Assembly: GCA_027627225.1 (NCBI GenBank)
Contig: CM051025.1
Coordinates: 76,734,474 to 76,798,473 of the forward strand
Source: Congeria kusceri
Lineage: Eukaryota; Mollusca; Bivalvia; Myida; Dreissenidae
Length of the DNA stretch: 64,000 nt
Direction of reading: 5' to 3'
Every line of letters starts with the position of its first letter. Position 1 is the stretch's first letter. Positions 34,326 to 47,446 of this stretch are shown in pieces. The position numbers were made by a program, and so were the translations under genes. The notes beneath the pieces are model-generated. The model had not been told where the DNA came from. It made no database searches and saw only the letters and a list, made by a program, of their open reading frames with translations.

Positions 34326-35319
34326 TATATACTCGTATGCTGGGTACTTTTTAAGTTATTAATTGTTAGTTAAACTTAACATGTAATTTAAATCCTCTTT
34401 GATTTATTCAAAAATGTGGCAGATTAGGCCAGAGTTTCTTTATTTCTGTGTTCTCGGACATTTTTGGAAAAGTGTAGGTTGGAGGAGGGAAAAACATTCA
34501 AATAATAATAGAAAACAATAAAACAGAATTGAGTAAATTAATGACTAGAATTTCACATATGGAAATGGGCAATGATGTTAAAATCTTTGTGCATTATTAC
34601 TTACAAAAACCATATTACACAACATTAACTTAATCACTGCATGATAAACATGACATTAATATCAATAATAGTAACATTAAAAGGCAGTCTTTAACAAATA
34701 AAAACTACTGTTAAAATATGCTAACACTTAAACACAGTACGTCCGATAGCGCTGGGCTTTGGCCATACTATATGTATAACAGCATGTTTAATAAAGTGAA
34801 AACTAATTGAAAATATCTTATTAATAAATTAATGTTCTCCAATGAAATTTGTTAATTATTATATTGAGATAAAATTATAAATGTGTTTTTGATACTATGA
34901 TTCTAAGATCATTATTTGTTTTTACTGAGTATTTTCTGTTGCCTGATGTATCAAATAACAGAGAGCAGATCATATGAATCATAAAGCGATATACAGTCAC
35001 AATGTATGTTACATGAAATGTAGTCATTTCTTCAGCGTTTTTTTTTACATTCCGTTTAACAGGTTGAAACCCTTTCACAAGGTAATTTTTACATTATCTG
35101 GTACATTCTACAAATTTTTATTTTTTTTGGTTTTTGGAAAAAATAGGGTCGGCGGATCCGAGAACCAAAAAATCAAAAAAAATCACCTTAACTACATGTC
35201 GATGTGAAACTGTTTGGTAGATTTTCTATGGTTTTATAATAATCTTGTTGAAGCATAATATAGGCACATGGGTGTGCGTTTTTAGTATTTTTTACAGTTG
35301 TCCAACATCATGTGTAATA

Positions 35320-36060
35320 AATCAAAACGCTGACAAAGTATGAAGACTGTTGGCAACAAAAGAAACTAAATGCATGTGAATTATGAGTGCATTTTTGCTA
35401 AAAATGAAACATTTGGTTGAATGAATTTCAATTATCCACATTTAAACTTGATAATGTGGCATATGTCATCATAATAAAAATTAATATGTAAGTGACGAGC
35501 AAATATTTTTCAAGCTAATTATCCAAACATAATTATATACATGCCAGTTAACGAGGCAATCTGCAACAAGTCTTGCAGAATAATCGATGAAGCGTGGCAG
35601 TAAGGTGTATCGATTTTTAGTGATTCGTAGTCTACAGAGTCAAAAGAAGGTCATATGTACGTGCTCTCAATTTCCATACTACAGTTTAAAATTAATACAT
35701 TGCAGTAATTTGTTGTAAAAATATTGAGAATAAGAATTGGTAACAAAAAATAAATACTTGCAACCAGTCAGAAATAATGAATTTAGCGCATTCATTTAGT
35801 GGTCTTATTCCAGGACACCAGTTGAATATTTTGGTTACATACAAGTAAATAGCAGACATGTCATTAGTTGGACATAACACTTGTAATGAATTGACTTTTT
35901 TACTGTAATTGTAATAAATCACATGATATACACAATATAATACACAAGACATACATTATCTTAAATAATTAAAAGGTAAGAAAACAGGCGTGAATTTTTG
36001 CTGTTTTGAAGAAGGGCCCTTTCACGTTTCAATTTACTGACTTGTAGTCTGCAAAGAAAA
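35320..36060. repeat. Dispersed repeat also seen at 8385 and 12330
   Basis: AACGCTGACAAAGTATGAAG with its downstream sequence matches 8385-8450; GATTCGTAGTCTACAGAGTC and CTTGTAGTCTGCAAAG match 12395-12420. No termini defined, no coding. Confidence 0.35.
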
Positions 36061-36233
36061 AAAGTAATTTTCCGCGATACCAGTTTTGGAAATTACCCTC
36101 ACAAAAGACCATTGGCATCGACCGACGGACTACAAACAGATGTTCAGTATTTAAAAATATTTAAAACAAAAACAACACTTGATTTCAGTACTTTCAGAAT
36201 TCTTTATTTTCACACATGACACTTCATATGAGG

Positions 36234-37883
36234 TTTTTAGCTCGACTTTTCGAAGAAAAGGCAAGCTATTCTATGCGCCCCGGCGTTGGCGTCGCTGTTG
36301 GCTTCGGCGTCCAAGCTAGGTTTGGACTTTTTGGTAAGCTAGTTTCTCAGGAATGGCTTGAGGGATTTCATTCAAACTTAAAAGATTTATTCCCCACATT
36401 AAAATGAACCTATACGCCAAGTTTGGTAACTCTAGTTTGAAATTTGTAAAAATTATGGGCCTTTTTACACTTACATATTTTACATATAACTATATGGATA
36501 GGTTTAAGTTTTTCTCAGGAATGGCTTCAGGGATATCATTCAAGCTTAGAACACTTATTCCCTATAGTGAAATGAACTCATAGGCCAATTTTGATAACTC
36601 TAGTTTGAAATTTGTCAAAATTATGGGCCTTTTTACACTTAAAATCTTTACATATAAGGTATATGAACAGGTTAAAGTTTTTCGGTAAGCTAGTTTCTCA
36701 ACTTTTTGTTTCTGCTTTCTAACTCTAGAACGGATTAAGCTATTGTAATGAAACTTCAAACATAGATACCTTATAGCAAGATCTCGCTTGGGATTGCATA
36801 TGGGGTGGATGGAGTCAAGGTCATGGTCACTGTTGCTAAAAATTGAAAAACAGTTTCCACTCAATAACTTGAGAACATATTTTAGATATATTAATAATTC
36901 GTAATACATAGGTACCTTATATCAAGACTTCACTTGGGATTGCATATGGGGTTGGTGGGGTCAAGGTCAAGCTCACTTACTAAAAATAGAAAACTTGTTT
37001 CTGCTAAATAATTTGAAATGAAACTTAATACATATTTACCTTATATCAAGACTTCGCTTGAGATTGCATATAGAGAGGGTGGTGTCAAGGTCACTGTTAT
37101 GAAAAATAGAAAAGCGGTTTCCGCTCAATAACTTGAGAACGCATTGAGATATTTTATGAAACTTTATCCATACATCGAGACCTCGCTTGGGATTGCATAT
37201 GGGGTGGGTGGGGTCAAGGTCACTGTTACTAAAGATAGACAATGGTTTTTGCTTAATAACTTGAGAACCATTGAGACATTTTAATGAAACTTAATACATA
37301 CATACCTTGTATCGAGACCTCACCTGCAATTGTGTATAGGGTCAAGGTCACTGTTACTAAAATAAAAGAACGGTTTCTGCTCAAGAACTTTAGAACGCAT
37401 TGAGATATTTTAATGAAACTTGATACATAGATTGCTTATATCGAGACCTCGCTTGGGATTGCATATGGGGTGGGTGGAGTCAAGTTTACTTTTACTAAAA
37501 ATAGAAAAATGGTTTCCGCTCAATAACTTGAGAACACATTGAGATATTTTAATGAAACTTGATACACAGATACCTTATATCGAGACCTGGGGTGTGATTG
37601 CATATAGGGTGGGTGGGGTCAAGGTTACTGATACTAAAGATAGAAAAATGGTTTCAACTCAATAACTTAAGAATGCATTGAGATATTTTAATAAAACTTA
37701 ATACATAAATCCCTTATATCGAGACCTCTCTTCGGATTGCATATGGGGTGTGTGGGGTCAAGGTCAAGTTTACCATTACTTAAAATTTTATTGATTTGCT
37801 GATTTTAATGCATTTTGGTACATGCCAGTAACTCTTACAAGCACAAGAAAAGTCGAGCGTGCTGTCCTCTGACAGCTCTTGTT
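36234..37883. mobile_element. HINE-like element, AGCTCGACTTTTC family, with two satellite cores
   Basis: The 5' end is TTTTTAGCTCGACTTTTC with GGCGTTGGCGTC. The first core is about 185-bp units (GGAATGGCTTGAGGGATTTC), the second about 140-bp units (CTCGCTTGGGATTGCATATG). Then comes GAAAAGTCGAGC, the inverse of the start, a perfect hairpin GCTGTC-CTCT-GACAGC (37861-37876), and a TCTTGTT end. The minus frames here (e.g. around 36562-36909) are satellite shadows. Confidence 0.8.
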
Positions 37884-37904
37884 GATGGTTTCAGTATTTT
37901 CAGT

Positions 37905-38112
37905 CAAAAGGCAACATAGGTATTACTTTTGGCGGCATTGGCAGTGATATCTGCTGCATTGGCGTCCCCTTCAGCTTGTGCAGACAATAACTTGAGGAGT
38001 TTTTGTGCATTCATTGCGAAACTTTAGGGAAGTGTGAGTACGCATAAAAGGAAGGTCAAGTTTGATTTTCAGCATAATTGCTCTGATCGTATTTCTGTTA
38101 TGGCCCTTTTTA
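37905..38112. mobile_element. Truncated HINE-like fragment (GTGCAGACAATAACTT family)
   Basis: GCTTGTGCAGACAATAACTT followed by TTTTGTGCATTCATTGCG matches the 78-bp unit at 57754-57990 and the pieces at 40710-40811 and 41885-42050. Confidence 0.6.
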
Positions 38113-40695
38113 AGCTCACCTGAGCATAACGTGCTCATGGTGAACTTTTGTGATCACCTTTCGTCTGTTGTGCGTCAACATTTTCATTCAAACAACATCT
38201 CCTCCTAAACCCCTGGGCAGATTTTCACTAAACTTCACAGGAAAGATCCCTGGGTGACCCTCTTTCAAAATTGTTCGAATTGTTTTGGTCCGCTGCATAT
38301 GTAGGTCACCAGAGCTAAAAATAGATTTAAAAAGTGAAAACTTTAAAAATCTCTGAAACTGCATGGCTGAGAGCTTTCATATTTGGTATTTGGCATCCTT
38401 TAGTGGTCCTGTACAAAGGTTGTTCAAATGATGCCCTTGGGGTCAAAACGGGCAACACATTGTTTATATCGACTTTTTTAGCAAAATGACTTTAAAAATC
38501 TATTCCTGAAACTGCAAGGCCCAGAGGTTTCATATTTGGTATGTAACATTGCATAGTGGTCCTCTACAAAGATTGTTCAATTGATACCCCTGGGGTCAAA
38601 ATTGGCCATGCCCCAGGGGTCACATGGTTTATAAAGATTTAAATAGCTAAATAACTTTGAAAATCTTTTTCTCTGAAACTGCAAGGCCCAGAGGTTTGGT
38701 ATTTGGTTGGGAACATTGTATAGGGGTCCTCTACAAAGATTGTTCAAATGATGCCCCTGGGGTCAAAACTGGCCACTCCCCAGGGGTCACATTGTTTGTC
38801 TAGACTTGAATAGCAAAATTACTTAAAAAAATCTTCTCCTCTGAAACCCCAATGCCCAGTTGTTTCATATTTGGTATGTGGCATCCTTTAGTGATCCTCT
38901 ACAAAGATTGTTCAGATGATGCCCCTGGGGTCAAAACTGGCCACGCCCCGGTGGTCGCATTGTTTATATTGACTTAAATAGCGAAATTACTGCAAAAATC
39001 TTCTCCCTGAAACCGCAAGGCCCAGTGGTTTCATTTTGATATGTTGCATCCTGTAGTGGTCCTCTACAAAGATTGTTGAAATTATGCCCCTGGGTCAAAA
39101 CTGGCCACGCCCCGGGTATCACATTTTTTATATAGACACTTAAATAGCAAAATTACTGCAAAAATCTTCTCCTCTGAAACCGCAAGCCTAGTGGTTTCAT
39201 ATTTGATATGTGGCATCCTCTAGTAGTCCTCTACAAAGATTGTTCAAATGATGCCCCTAGGGTTAAAACTGGCTCCGCCCTGTGGGTCACATGGTTAATA
39301 TAGACTTGATTAGCAAAATAACTTTAAAAATCTCCTCTGTAACTGCAAGGCCCCAAGGTTTCATATTTGGTAGGTAACATTGCATAGTGGTCCTCTACAA
39401 AGATTGTTGAAATGATGCCCCTGGGGTCAAAACTGGCCACGCCCCGGGGGTCACATGGTTTATATAGACTTAATAACTGAATGACTTTGACAATTTTCTC
39501 TGAAACCGCAAGGCCCAGAGTTTTGGTATTTGGTTGGTAACATTGTATAGTGGTCCTCTACAAAGATTGTTCAAATGATGCCCCTGGGGTCAAAACTGGC
39601 CACGCCCCGGGGGTCACATTGTTTATATAGACTTAAATCGCAAAATTACTTAAAAAATCTTCTACTCTGAAACCACAAGGCCCAGTGGTTTCATATTTCG
39701 TATGTGGCATCCTGTAGTGTTCCTCTATAAAGATTGTTCAAATGATACCCCTGGGGTCAAAACTGGCCACGCCCCGGGGGTCACACTGTTTATATAGACT
39801 TAAATAACAAAATGACTTTAAAAATCTTCTCCTCTGAAACAGTGAGGCCCAGTGGTTTTATATTTGGTATGTAACATTGTATAGCGGTCCTATACAAAGA
39901 TTGTTCAAAGGATGCACCTGTGGTCAAAACTAGCCATGCCCAGGGGTCACATATCTTCACTGAAACTGCAAGGCCCAATGGTTTGGTATTTGGTATGTAA
40001 CATTGTATTCTGGTCCTCAACAAAGATTGTTCAAATTATGCCCGAGGGGTTAAAACTGGCCACGCCCGGGTGGTCACATGGTTTATATAGCCTTTAGTAG
40101 CAAAATGACTTTTAAAATCTCCTCTTAATTCGCAAGGCCCCAAGGTTTCATATTTTGAATGTAACATCTCCTACAAAGATTATTTAAATTATGCCCCAGA
40201 GACCCTGGGGGTCACATGTATAGACTTATATGGCAAGTGGACTTTACAAATCTTGTATAAAACTGCAAGACTTAGAGGTTTCATATTTTGTATGTTACAT
40301 TGTATAGTGGTCCTCTACAAATATTTTTCGAATGATGCCCTTGGAGTAAAAAGAAGCCACACCCCGGAGTCACATGGTTTCTATAGACTTATTTGGAAAG
40401 TGGGCTTTGAAAATCTCCTCCTCTGAAACTGCAAGGCCCAGAGGTTTCATATTTGGCATAAAAATTGTATTTTGATCCTCTACAAATATTGTTCAAATTA
40501 TGCCCCTGGAGTAGAAAGTGGCCATGCCCTGTGGGTGGCATGGTTTATGTAGACTAAAAAAATCTCTTGAAACTGCAAGGCCCAGATCTTTATACTCAGG
40601 TAAGTGGTTTAGTGCCATTTGGCCCTCTTGTTATTAGCCATTATGATGCCTCAAACTCAGGTGAGCGACCTAGGGCCATCGCAGCCCTCTTGTTT
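38113..40695. mobile_element. HINE-like element, AGCTCACCTGAG family, about 165-bp satellite
   Basis: It starts AGCTCACCTGAGC. About fifteen units follow of CTGAAACCGCAAGGCCCAG ... TCCTCTACAAAGATTGTTCA ... GGGGTCACATGGTTTATATA. Near the 3' end CTCAGGTGAGC inverts the start, followed by a hairpin AGGGC-CATCGCA-GCCCT and CTCTTGTTTT. A second, diverged copy of the terminus (CTCAGGTAAG ... GGCCCTCTTGTT, 40593-40632) precedes it. Confidence 0.8.
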
Positions 40696-40699
40696 TAAA

Positions 40700-42050
40700 T
40701 GTAAAAATAAGGCTTGTGCAGACAATTACTTGAGAAGTTTTTGTGCAATCATCATGAAACTTTAGGAAGTGTAAGAAGTCAAGTTTGGTTTTCGGCATAA
40801 TTGCTCTTAACCAGGGTTTCCCTCAGGCCTGTTTCGCTTGTCGTGCCCAACATGCCTTCAAAGCAGTAAGTGATTTGCCGACATGCTTAAATATTGCCAA
40901 CATGCTTTATTTTTCAAAGCGACAACCCTTAATTCCTTTATCTATTACACGGATCGTTAGCCGCAGGACCATAAACGAACGCTGTTTGATCGATAAGGTG
41001 TGATTCCAACAGTGTGATTAACAAGTGACTGAACTGTGTAGTCCCGCCCACAACGATCTCATTAGCCAATCAAATACGGCAATTTTTAGGGCGGAGTTGA
41101 TACCTTACTAACATCTAAAAACGTGTTTGACAACAAATACTAGCGTTGCCAGGAAAAGTGAACAGGCATTTTAAAACATTTTATTATTATATTTAACATT
41201 TTATTTTATCCTGGTAATTTTCTTATCATCACAAATTGACAATCAAAAATATGCAAATGAATAATGTAATATAGAGCCTCAATTTAAAACCCAATTTCAC
41301 GTCGTCAAACTTATTTTTGTTTACATAAACACTGCAATTAAGCACGTGGCCAGTAAACGCACGTTTTTCATGAGGCATCCGTGACTGTGCGCATGGTAAC
41401 ATAATTTTCGCACGCTTTTGTAGAAAAGCACGCTTTTAACATGGAGATACAGGGCCATATTTTATGCCGATTAGGAACAGCACGTTCCAGTATTTAAAAA
41501 GAACGGTGATTTTTCGGCTTTTAATATCTGCATGTAGTATAACTGATATTAACGATTGATTACTTTCGCATCAGAAAACAATTCATGAAGTAAAAAAAAA
41601 GACAGAATTTCAAGGTTGAAGCTTGCAGCCGATTTTGGGGAGCTGGGGTCGGGCGATGCTGCTGATTTCGAGGAGGTGGGGGTCAAACTGAGCGGCCGAT
41701 TTTGGGGATGGGGGACTAAGAGGTCGGATTGGAACGATCTCGTGGAGGGGGGGGTTGAGCCGGGTTTTTTTCGCGGGGGGGGGTGTCGGGGAGGCCGACA
41801 TGCCTTCAAGAAATCCTGCGGGAAACCCTGCACTAAACATACTTGAGTTATGCCCCTTCTTTAAAAAAAAAACAGTTCAAATATTACGCTTGTGCAGACA
41901 ATAACTTGAGCAGGTTTTGTGCAATCATTATGAAACTTTAGAGAAGTGTTAGAAGGCTTAAAAATTTGGTTGTTAAGTTTTGTTTTCGGCATAATTGCTT
42001 TTATATTACTTGAGTTATGCCCCGTCAGGCGACACATCAGATTTGCGGAG
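40700..42050. mobile_element. HINE-like fragment split by a hAT element
   Basis: Flanks 40700-40811 and 41839-42050 both belong to the GTGCAGACAATAACTT family and end in GTCAGGCGACAC and TTCTAG as at 58034-58065. The intervening DNA is the element at 40812-41830. Confidence 0.6.
40812..41830. mobile_element. 1.02-kb hAT-like element without transposase
   Basis: CAGGGTTTCCC and GGGAAACCCTG are perfect 11-bp inverted ends. Flanking 8-mers CTCTTAAC (40804-40811) and CACTAAAC (41831-41838) match at 6 of 8, consistent with an aged 8-bp duplication. GACATGCTT/ATGCCTTCAA-type subterminal sequences recur at both ends. Frames at 41549-41846 are G/C-rich chance frames. Confidence 0.65.
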
Positions 42051-42978
42051 TTCTAGATTGTTCTCTCAAAGCCTTCAATATAATTATAGAAAATAATGCC
42101 GTTAGCAAGTTTTTTTTAGCATTGCAAACTTTAAACTACACAGCTTTGAGAAAGTGATGTTTCGTGGTTTTGAAAAATACCTTTAGCTTTTTTTGTCAAA
42201 AATATAAAACATCAAAAATAAAGTAATTAATTGCTTATGTAGACAATGTCTTGACGAATAAAGAATGCATATTATGATCATCAAATTAGCATTTACAGTG
42301 ACATGAATGTTGCCTTAGATAGCTGAATTTGTGTCAATTTAAATTAAGACAAATTTTTAATAGGTCATGGGTTATTCTGAATTTGTATCTGCCTTTGTTC
42401 TGTGGTTGTACAAAAACCAAATGAAAGCTTGTCACTCTGTCTAAAATGCAAATTATTTTACAATAATTTCACGTTGATTTATTTTAACCACAACAGTAAT
42501 TTTAATAACATTTGAATCAGTATTTATAAATGGTCATAAATAATTTTTGTCTGGCATGGTTTTTTACATTGTGGCCAGGCCTTTACATTTAAACCAGTGG
42601 AATACCAGCACATTAATACCAGTGTCACTGTAAATCTTTGAGGGGTAATAAATATAAAGCTAGTGTTAATTGCAAGGTGTTATAAAATCCTAAATTATTA
42701 GCATTTATGATAGTGATTCCCAGCAGACAAACACTTTGTGTTATTTTTATGTTGTGATATTTAATTATGATAATTGAAAAGCTAATAAAGTACTTGAAGT
42801 TTTTTTCATGACCTTTGTCAGTGCTTACACTTGCGGAAAATTAATTTTGCCAAATTCACTTTAACATTTCTCATACTAGGTATTCAGGCTTGTCACCGGC
42901 AATTGAAAAGTGGTCCAGCCAAAGTGTGTGTGAAAAAAAATATAGGTTCCGGGGGAAATGAACCATGAACATTTTTTT

Positions 42979-45065
42979 AGCTCACCTGCGCACAAAGTGC
43001 TCATGGTGAGCTTTTGTGATCGCCCATTGTCTGTTGTGCGAGCGTGCGTGCGTTGTCAACTTTTCATTCAAACAACATCTCATCCTAAACCACTTGGCAG
43101 ATTTCACCAAACTTCACAGGAATGATCATTAGGTGACCCTTTTTCAAAGTTGTTCAAATCGTTACGGTCTGCTGCATATGTAGGTCACCAGAGTTAAAAA
43201 TATATTTAAAAGTGTAAACATTAAATATCTTTTTCTCTAAAATCGCAGGGCCCAGAGGTTTCATATTTGTTTTGTAACATCCTATAGTGGTCTTCTACAA
43301 AAAATGTTCAAACTATGACCCTGGGGTCAAAACGGGCCACGCCCCAGGGGTCACATGGTTTATATAGAATATACAGCAAAATGACTATTCTCCTGAAACC
43401 ACAAGGCCCAGATGTTTCATATTTGGTATGTAACATCCTATAGTGGTCCTCTACAAAGATTGTTCAAATTATGCCCCTGGGGTCAAAAATGGCCACGCCG
43501 TGGGGGTCATATTGTTTATATAGTATATGTAGCAAAATGACTTAAAAATCTCCTCTGAAACCACAAGGCCCAGAGGTTTCTTATTTGGTAAGTAACATCC
43601 TATAGTGGTCCTCTACACAGATTATTTAAATTATGCGCCTGGGGTCAAAACTGGCAACGCCCTGGGGGTCATATGGTTTATAAATAATATGTAACAAAAT
43701 CTGTAAAAATCTCCTCTGAAACCACAAGGCCCAGAGGTTTCATATCTGGTATGTAACATCCTTTAGTGGTCCTATACAAAGTTTTTTCAAATTATGCCCC
43801 GGTGGTCAAAACCGGCCACGCCCCAGGGGTCACATGGTTTATATAGAATATATAGCAAAATGGCTTTAAAAATGTTCTGCTCTGAAACCACAAGGCCCAG
43901 AGGTTACATATTTGGTATTGAATATCCTAAAGACTGTTTTAATTATGCCCCTGTTGCAAAACTGGCCACGCCCCGGGGGTCACATGGTATATATAGAATA
44001 TATAGCAAAATGACTTTAAAAATCTCCTATAAAACCGCAAGGCCTAGAGGTTTTATATTTCGTATGTAGCATCCTTCAGTGGTCCTTTACAACTTTTGTT
44101 CTAATTATGGGGTCAAAACAGGCTACACCCCGGTGGTCATTTGGTTTGTATAGGATATATAGCAAAATGACTTTGAAAATGTTCTCCTCTGAAACCACAA
44201 GGCCCAGAGGTTTCATATTTGGCATCCTATAGTGGTCCTCTACAAAGATTGTACTAACTATGCCCCTGGGGTCAAAACTGGTCACGCCCTGGGGGTCACA
44301 TGGTTGGTATAAACTTAAATAGCAAAATGTCTTTAAAAATCTTCTTCTCTGAAACCACAAGGTCGAGAGGTTTCATATTTGGTATGTAACATCCTATAGT
44401 GGTCCTCTACAAATACAAATGATGCCCCTGGGGTCAAAACTGGCCGCGCCCCGGGGGTCACATGATTTATATAGACATTAATAGCAAAATGACTTTAAAA
44501 ATCTTCTCCTCAGAAACTGCAAGTTTCTTATTTGGTGTGTAACATCATACAGTAGTCCTCTATTAAAATTGTTCAAATTATGCCCCTGGGGTCAAAACTT
44601 GTCACGCCCGGGGGTCACATGGATTATATCAACGTTAATAGCAAAATGTATTTTAAAAAATTCTCCTCTGAAACCGCAACGCCAGAGATTTCGTATTTGG
44701 TATGTAACATCCTCAAGTGGTCCTCTACAAAGATTGTTTAATGACTTTAAAAATCTTTAAAGGAAGGCCCACAGCTTTCCTATATTGGTACATAACATTG
44801 CATAGTGGAATCTCCAAAGATTGTACAAATTATGCCCCTGGGGTCCAATCTGGCCACACCCGAGGGGTCACATGCTTTATATTGACTTTATTACCAGAGT
44901 TGCTTAAAAAATCTTTACCTGAAACTGCAAGGCCCAAAGGTTTGTTTAAGATTGTTCATATTATGCCCCTGGGATAAAAATAAGCCACACCTCAGGGATG
45001 CAAATTCCAGTTGGGTAACAAGGTCTCAGGTGAAAGTCCTTGGGCCCTCAGGGCCCTCTTGTTTT
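42979..45065. mobile_element. HINE-like element, AGCTCACCTG family, second copy
   Basis: The start AGCTCACCTGCGCACAAAGTG lies before about twelve 165-bp-type units. The end CTCAGGTGAAAG is followed by a hairpin built on GGGCCCTCAGGGCCC and CTCTTGTTTT. Frames inside are satellite shadows. Confidence 0.8.
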
Positions 45066-45356
45066 CTAGAAATCCCCTATGAGCAGTTTCCAGAATATCT
45101 GAGACTTTTTTAACACTTATGGCCAGCTGCTTCTAATTTTTGAGCATTTCATTCTGAGAAAATACTTAAAACCCCTTAAATCGGCCAAAAAAGTGGTTTG
45201 GCCATAGCGGGACTGGCAACGGCCTTGGTATTGATTGGGATTCATGGAAGACAAATATTTAGCCCAACATAATTTTGTTGAGCAAAATGTTCAAATTTGT
45301 AGCCACTGGTAAGTATGACAAGTGGCCAAATTAATGGTCGGCGTTGAAGCTAATTT

Positions 45357-46890
45357 TTATGCTCCTGAAGGGAACTTCGGGGGCATATAGTAATCGCATC
45401 GTCCGTCCGGCCATCTGTCCGTCCATCTGTCAAGCATAACTCGATCAGTATTGAAGGGATTCAAATGAAACTTCATATAATGATAGAGGACAATGAGAGG
45501 AAGTGCAGAGCACAAGGACCACAACTCTTCCTTTATTATTGCCCTTTGTTTTATTTCCTTATGTGAAGCATAAATTTTTGTGTTCGGAGCATAACTCTGT
45601 TAATAATCAAGGCATTAAAATGAAACTTCATATAATGATAGAGGACAATGAGAGGAAGGGCAGAGCACACGGACCATAACTCTTTCTATAATATTTATGG
45701 AGTTATTGCCCTTTGTTTAATGTTCTTGTGCGGAGCACTACTCCATAATTATTTAAGGGATGCAACTGAAACTTCATATAATGATAGAGGACAATGAGAG
45801 GAAGTGCAGAGCCGAGGACCACAACACTTTCTTTATTATTTTTGGAGTTATTGCCCTTTGTTTTATTTCCTTATGTGAAGCATTATTTTTCTTGTGTGGA
45901 GCATAACTCCATTAGTATTGAAGGCATTAAAATGAAACTTCATATAATGATAGAGTACAATGAGAGGAAGTGCAGAGTACAAGGACCATAACTTTTTCTT
46001 CAATATTTATTGAGGTATTGCCTTTGTTTAATTTTCTTATGCGGAGCATAGCTCCATAATTATTGAAAGGATTCAAATAAAACTTCATATAATGATAAAG
46101 GGACAATGAGAGGAAGTGCAGAGCACAAGGACCATAACTCTTTCTTGTGAAGAGCATAACTCCATTAGTATTGAAGGGATTCAAATAAAACTTCATATTA
46201 TGATGGAGAACAATGAGAGAAAGTGCAGAGCACAAGGACCACAACTATTTCTTCAATATTCACGGAATTATTGCCCTTTGTTTTATTTCCTGATGTGAGC
46301 ATTAATTTTCTTGTGTGGAGCATAACTCCATTAGTATTGAAGGCATTCAAATGAAACTTCATATAATGATAGAGGACAATGAGAGAAAGTGCAGAGCACA
46401 AGGACCATAACTCTTTCTTCAATATTTATGGAGTTATTGCCCTTCGCTTAATTTTCTTGTGCAGAGCATAACTCCATAATTATTGAAGGGATTCAAATGA
46501 AACTTCATATAATGATAGAGGACAATGAGAGAAAGTGCAGAGCATAAGGACCACAACTCTTTCTTCAATATTTACAGAGTTATTGCCGTTTGTTTTATTT
46601 TCTTATGTGAAGCATTTATTTTCTTGTGCGGAGCATAACTCCATTAGTATTGAAAGGATTCAAATGAAACTTCATATAATGATAGAGGACAATGAGAGAA
46701 AGTGCAGAGTACAAGGACCACAACTCCTTCTTCAATATTTATGGAGTTTTTGTCCTTCAGTCAATTTTCTTGTGGAGTGCATGACTCCATTAATATTGAA
46801 GTGATTTAAAATAAAACCACATATATTGATACAGGATGTTGAGAGGAAGTGCAGAGTACAAGGACCATAACTCCTGTGACAAGCCTTGTT
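45357..46890. mobile_element. HINE-like element with satellite of about 110-170-bp units
   Basis: The 5' end TTATGCTCCTGAAGGGAAC folds with TTCGGGGGCATATAG and is followed by CGTCCGTCCGGCC. About nine units of CATAACTCCATTAGTATTGA ... AAACTTCATATAATGATAGA ... GGACCATAACTCTTTCTTC follow. It ends near CAAGCCTTGTT. Confidence 0.7.
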
Positions 46891-47181
46891 AGTAAATATA
46901 AACATAAAACAACAATACAGGTTCTGCCTTTTTCATTAAAGAAACACTCTTATATGAACAACTTAAATTAAATCATTTAAATTCTATAAAGGTACATCAA
47001 GAGACAAACTGTAATGCAAAACTGATAGATTATTAACAGTGAATCCATCATTCACCATAAGGAAATCATCTTAACACTGGTGTCAGAGTGATTGACAGTA
47101 GCCTTTGTCACTGTTCAAAATTGACAAGTGTGATAAGACCTCATTGAACAGACTTCACTCATCTTCATAGAAAAAAATGTT

Positions 47182-47446
47182 TGAGGCGTGTCGTGGGAAA
47201 ACTGGTGCTAATGCATGTGCGTAAAGTGTCATCCCAGATCAGCCTGTTCAGGCTGCACAGACTGATCCAGGACAACACTTTCTGCCACAGTGGATTTATG
47301 TTTAGAAGAGACTTCCTTGAAACAGAAAATACCATAAAAGTGAAGTGTTGTCTCGAATCAGCCTGTGCGGACTGCACATGCTAATCTGGGACGACACTTT
47401 GCATTACGCATGTGCATTAAGCCCAGATTTCCCACGACACGCCTCA
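47182..47446. mobile_element. Palindromic TGAGGC MITE, copy 2
   Basis: The ends TGAGGCGTGTCGTGGG and CCCACGACACGCCTCA are perfect inverses. Same family as 34064, 56184, 61600 and 63123. Confidence 0.9.

Noticed and set aside
36562..36909. 115-codon minus frame
   Set aside because: It lies in satellite units of a HINE-like element, and similar peptides appear at 37036 and 49444-49923.
41549..41846. Proline-rich frames
   Set aside because: They arise from a G-rich block inside a hAT-like element, overlap on both strands and have no other support.
43794..44977. Several 60-95-codon frames rich in GPRG/ATPRG-like words
   Set aside because: Shadows of the 165-bp satellite; the same peptides recur wherever the satellite occurs.
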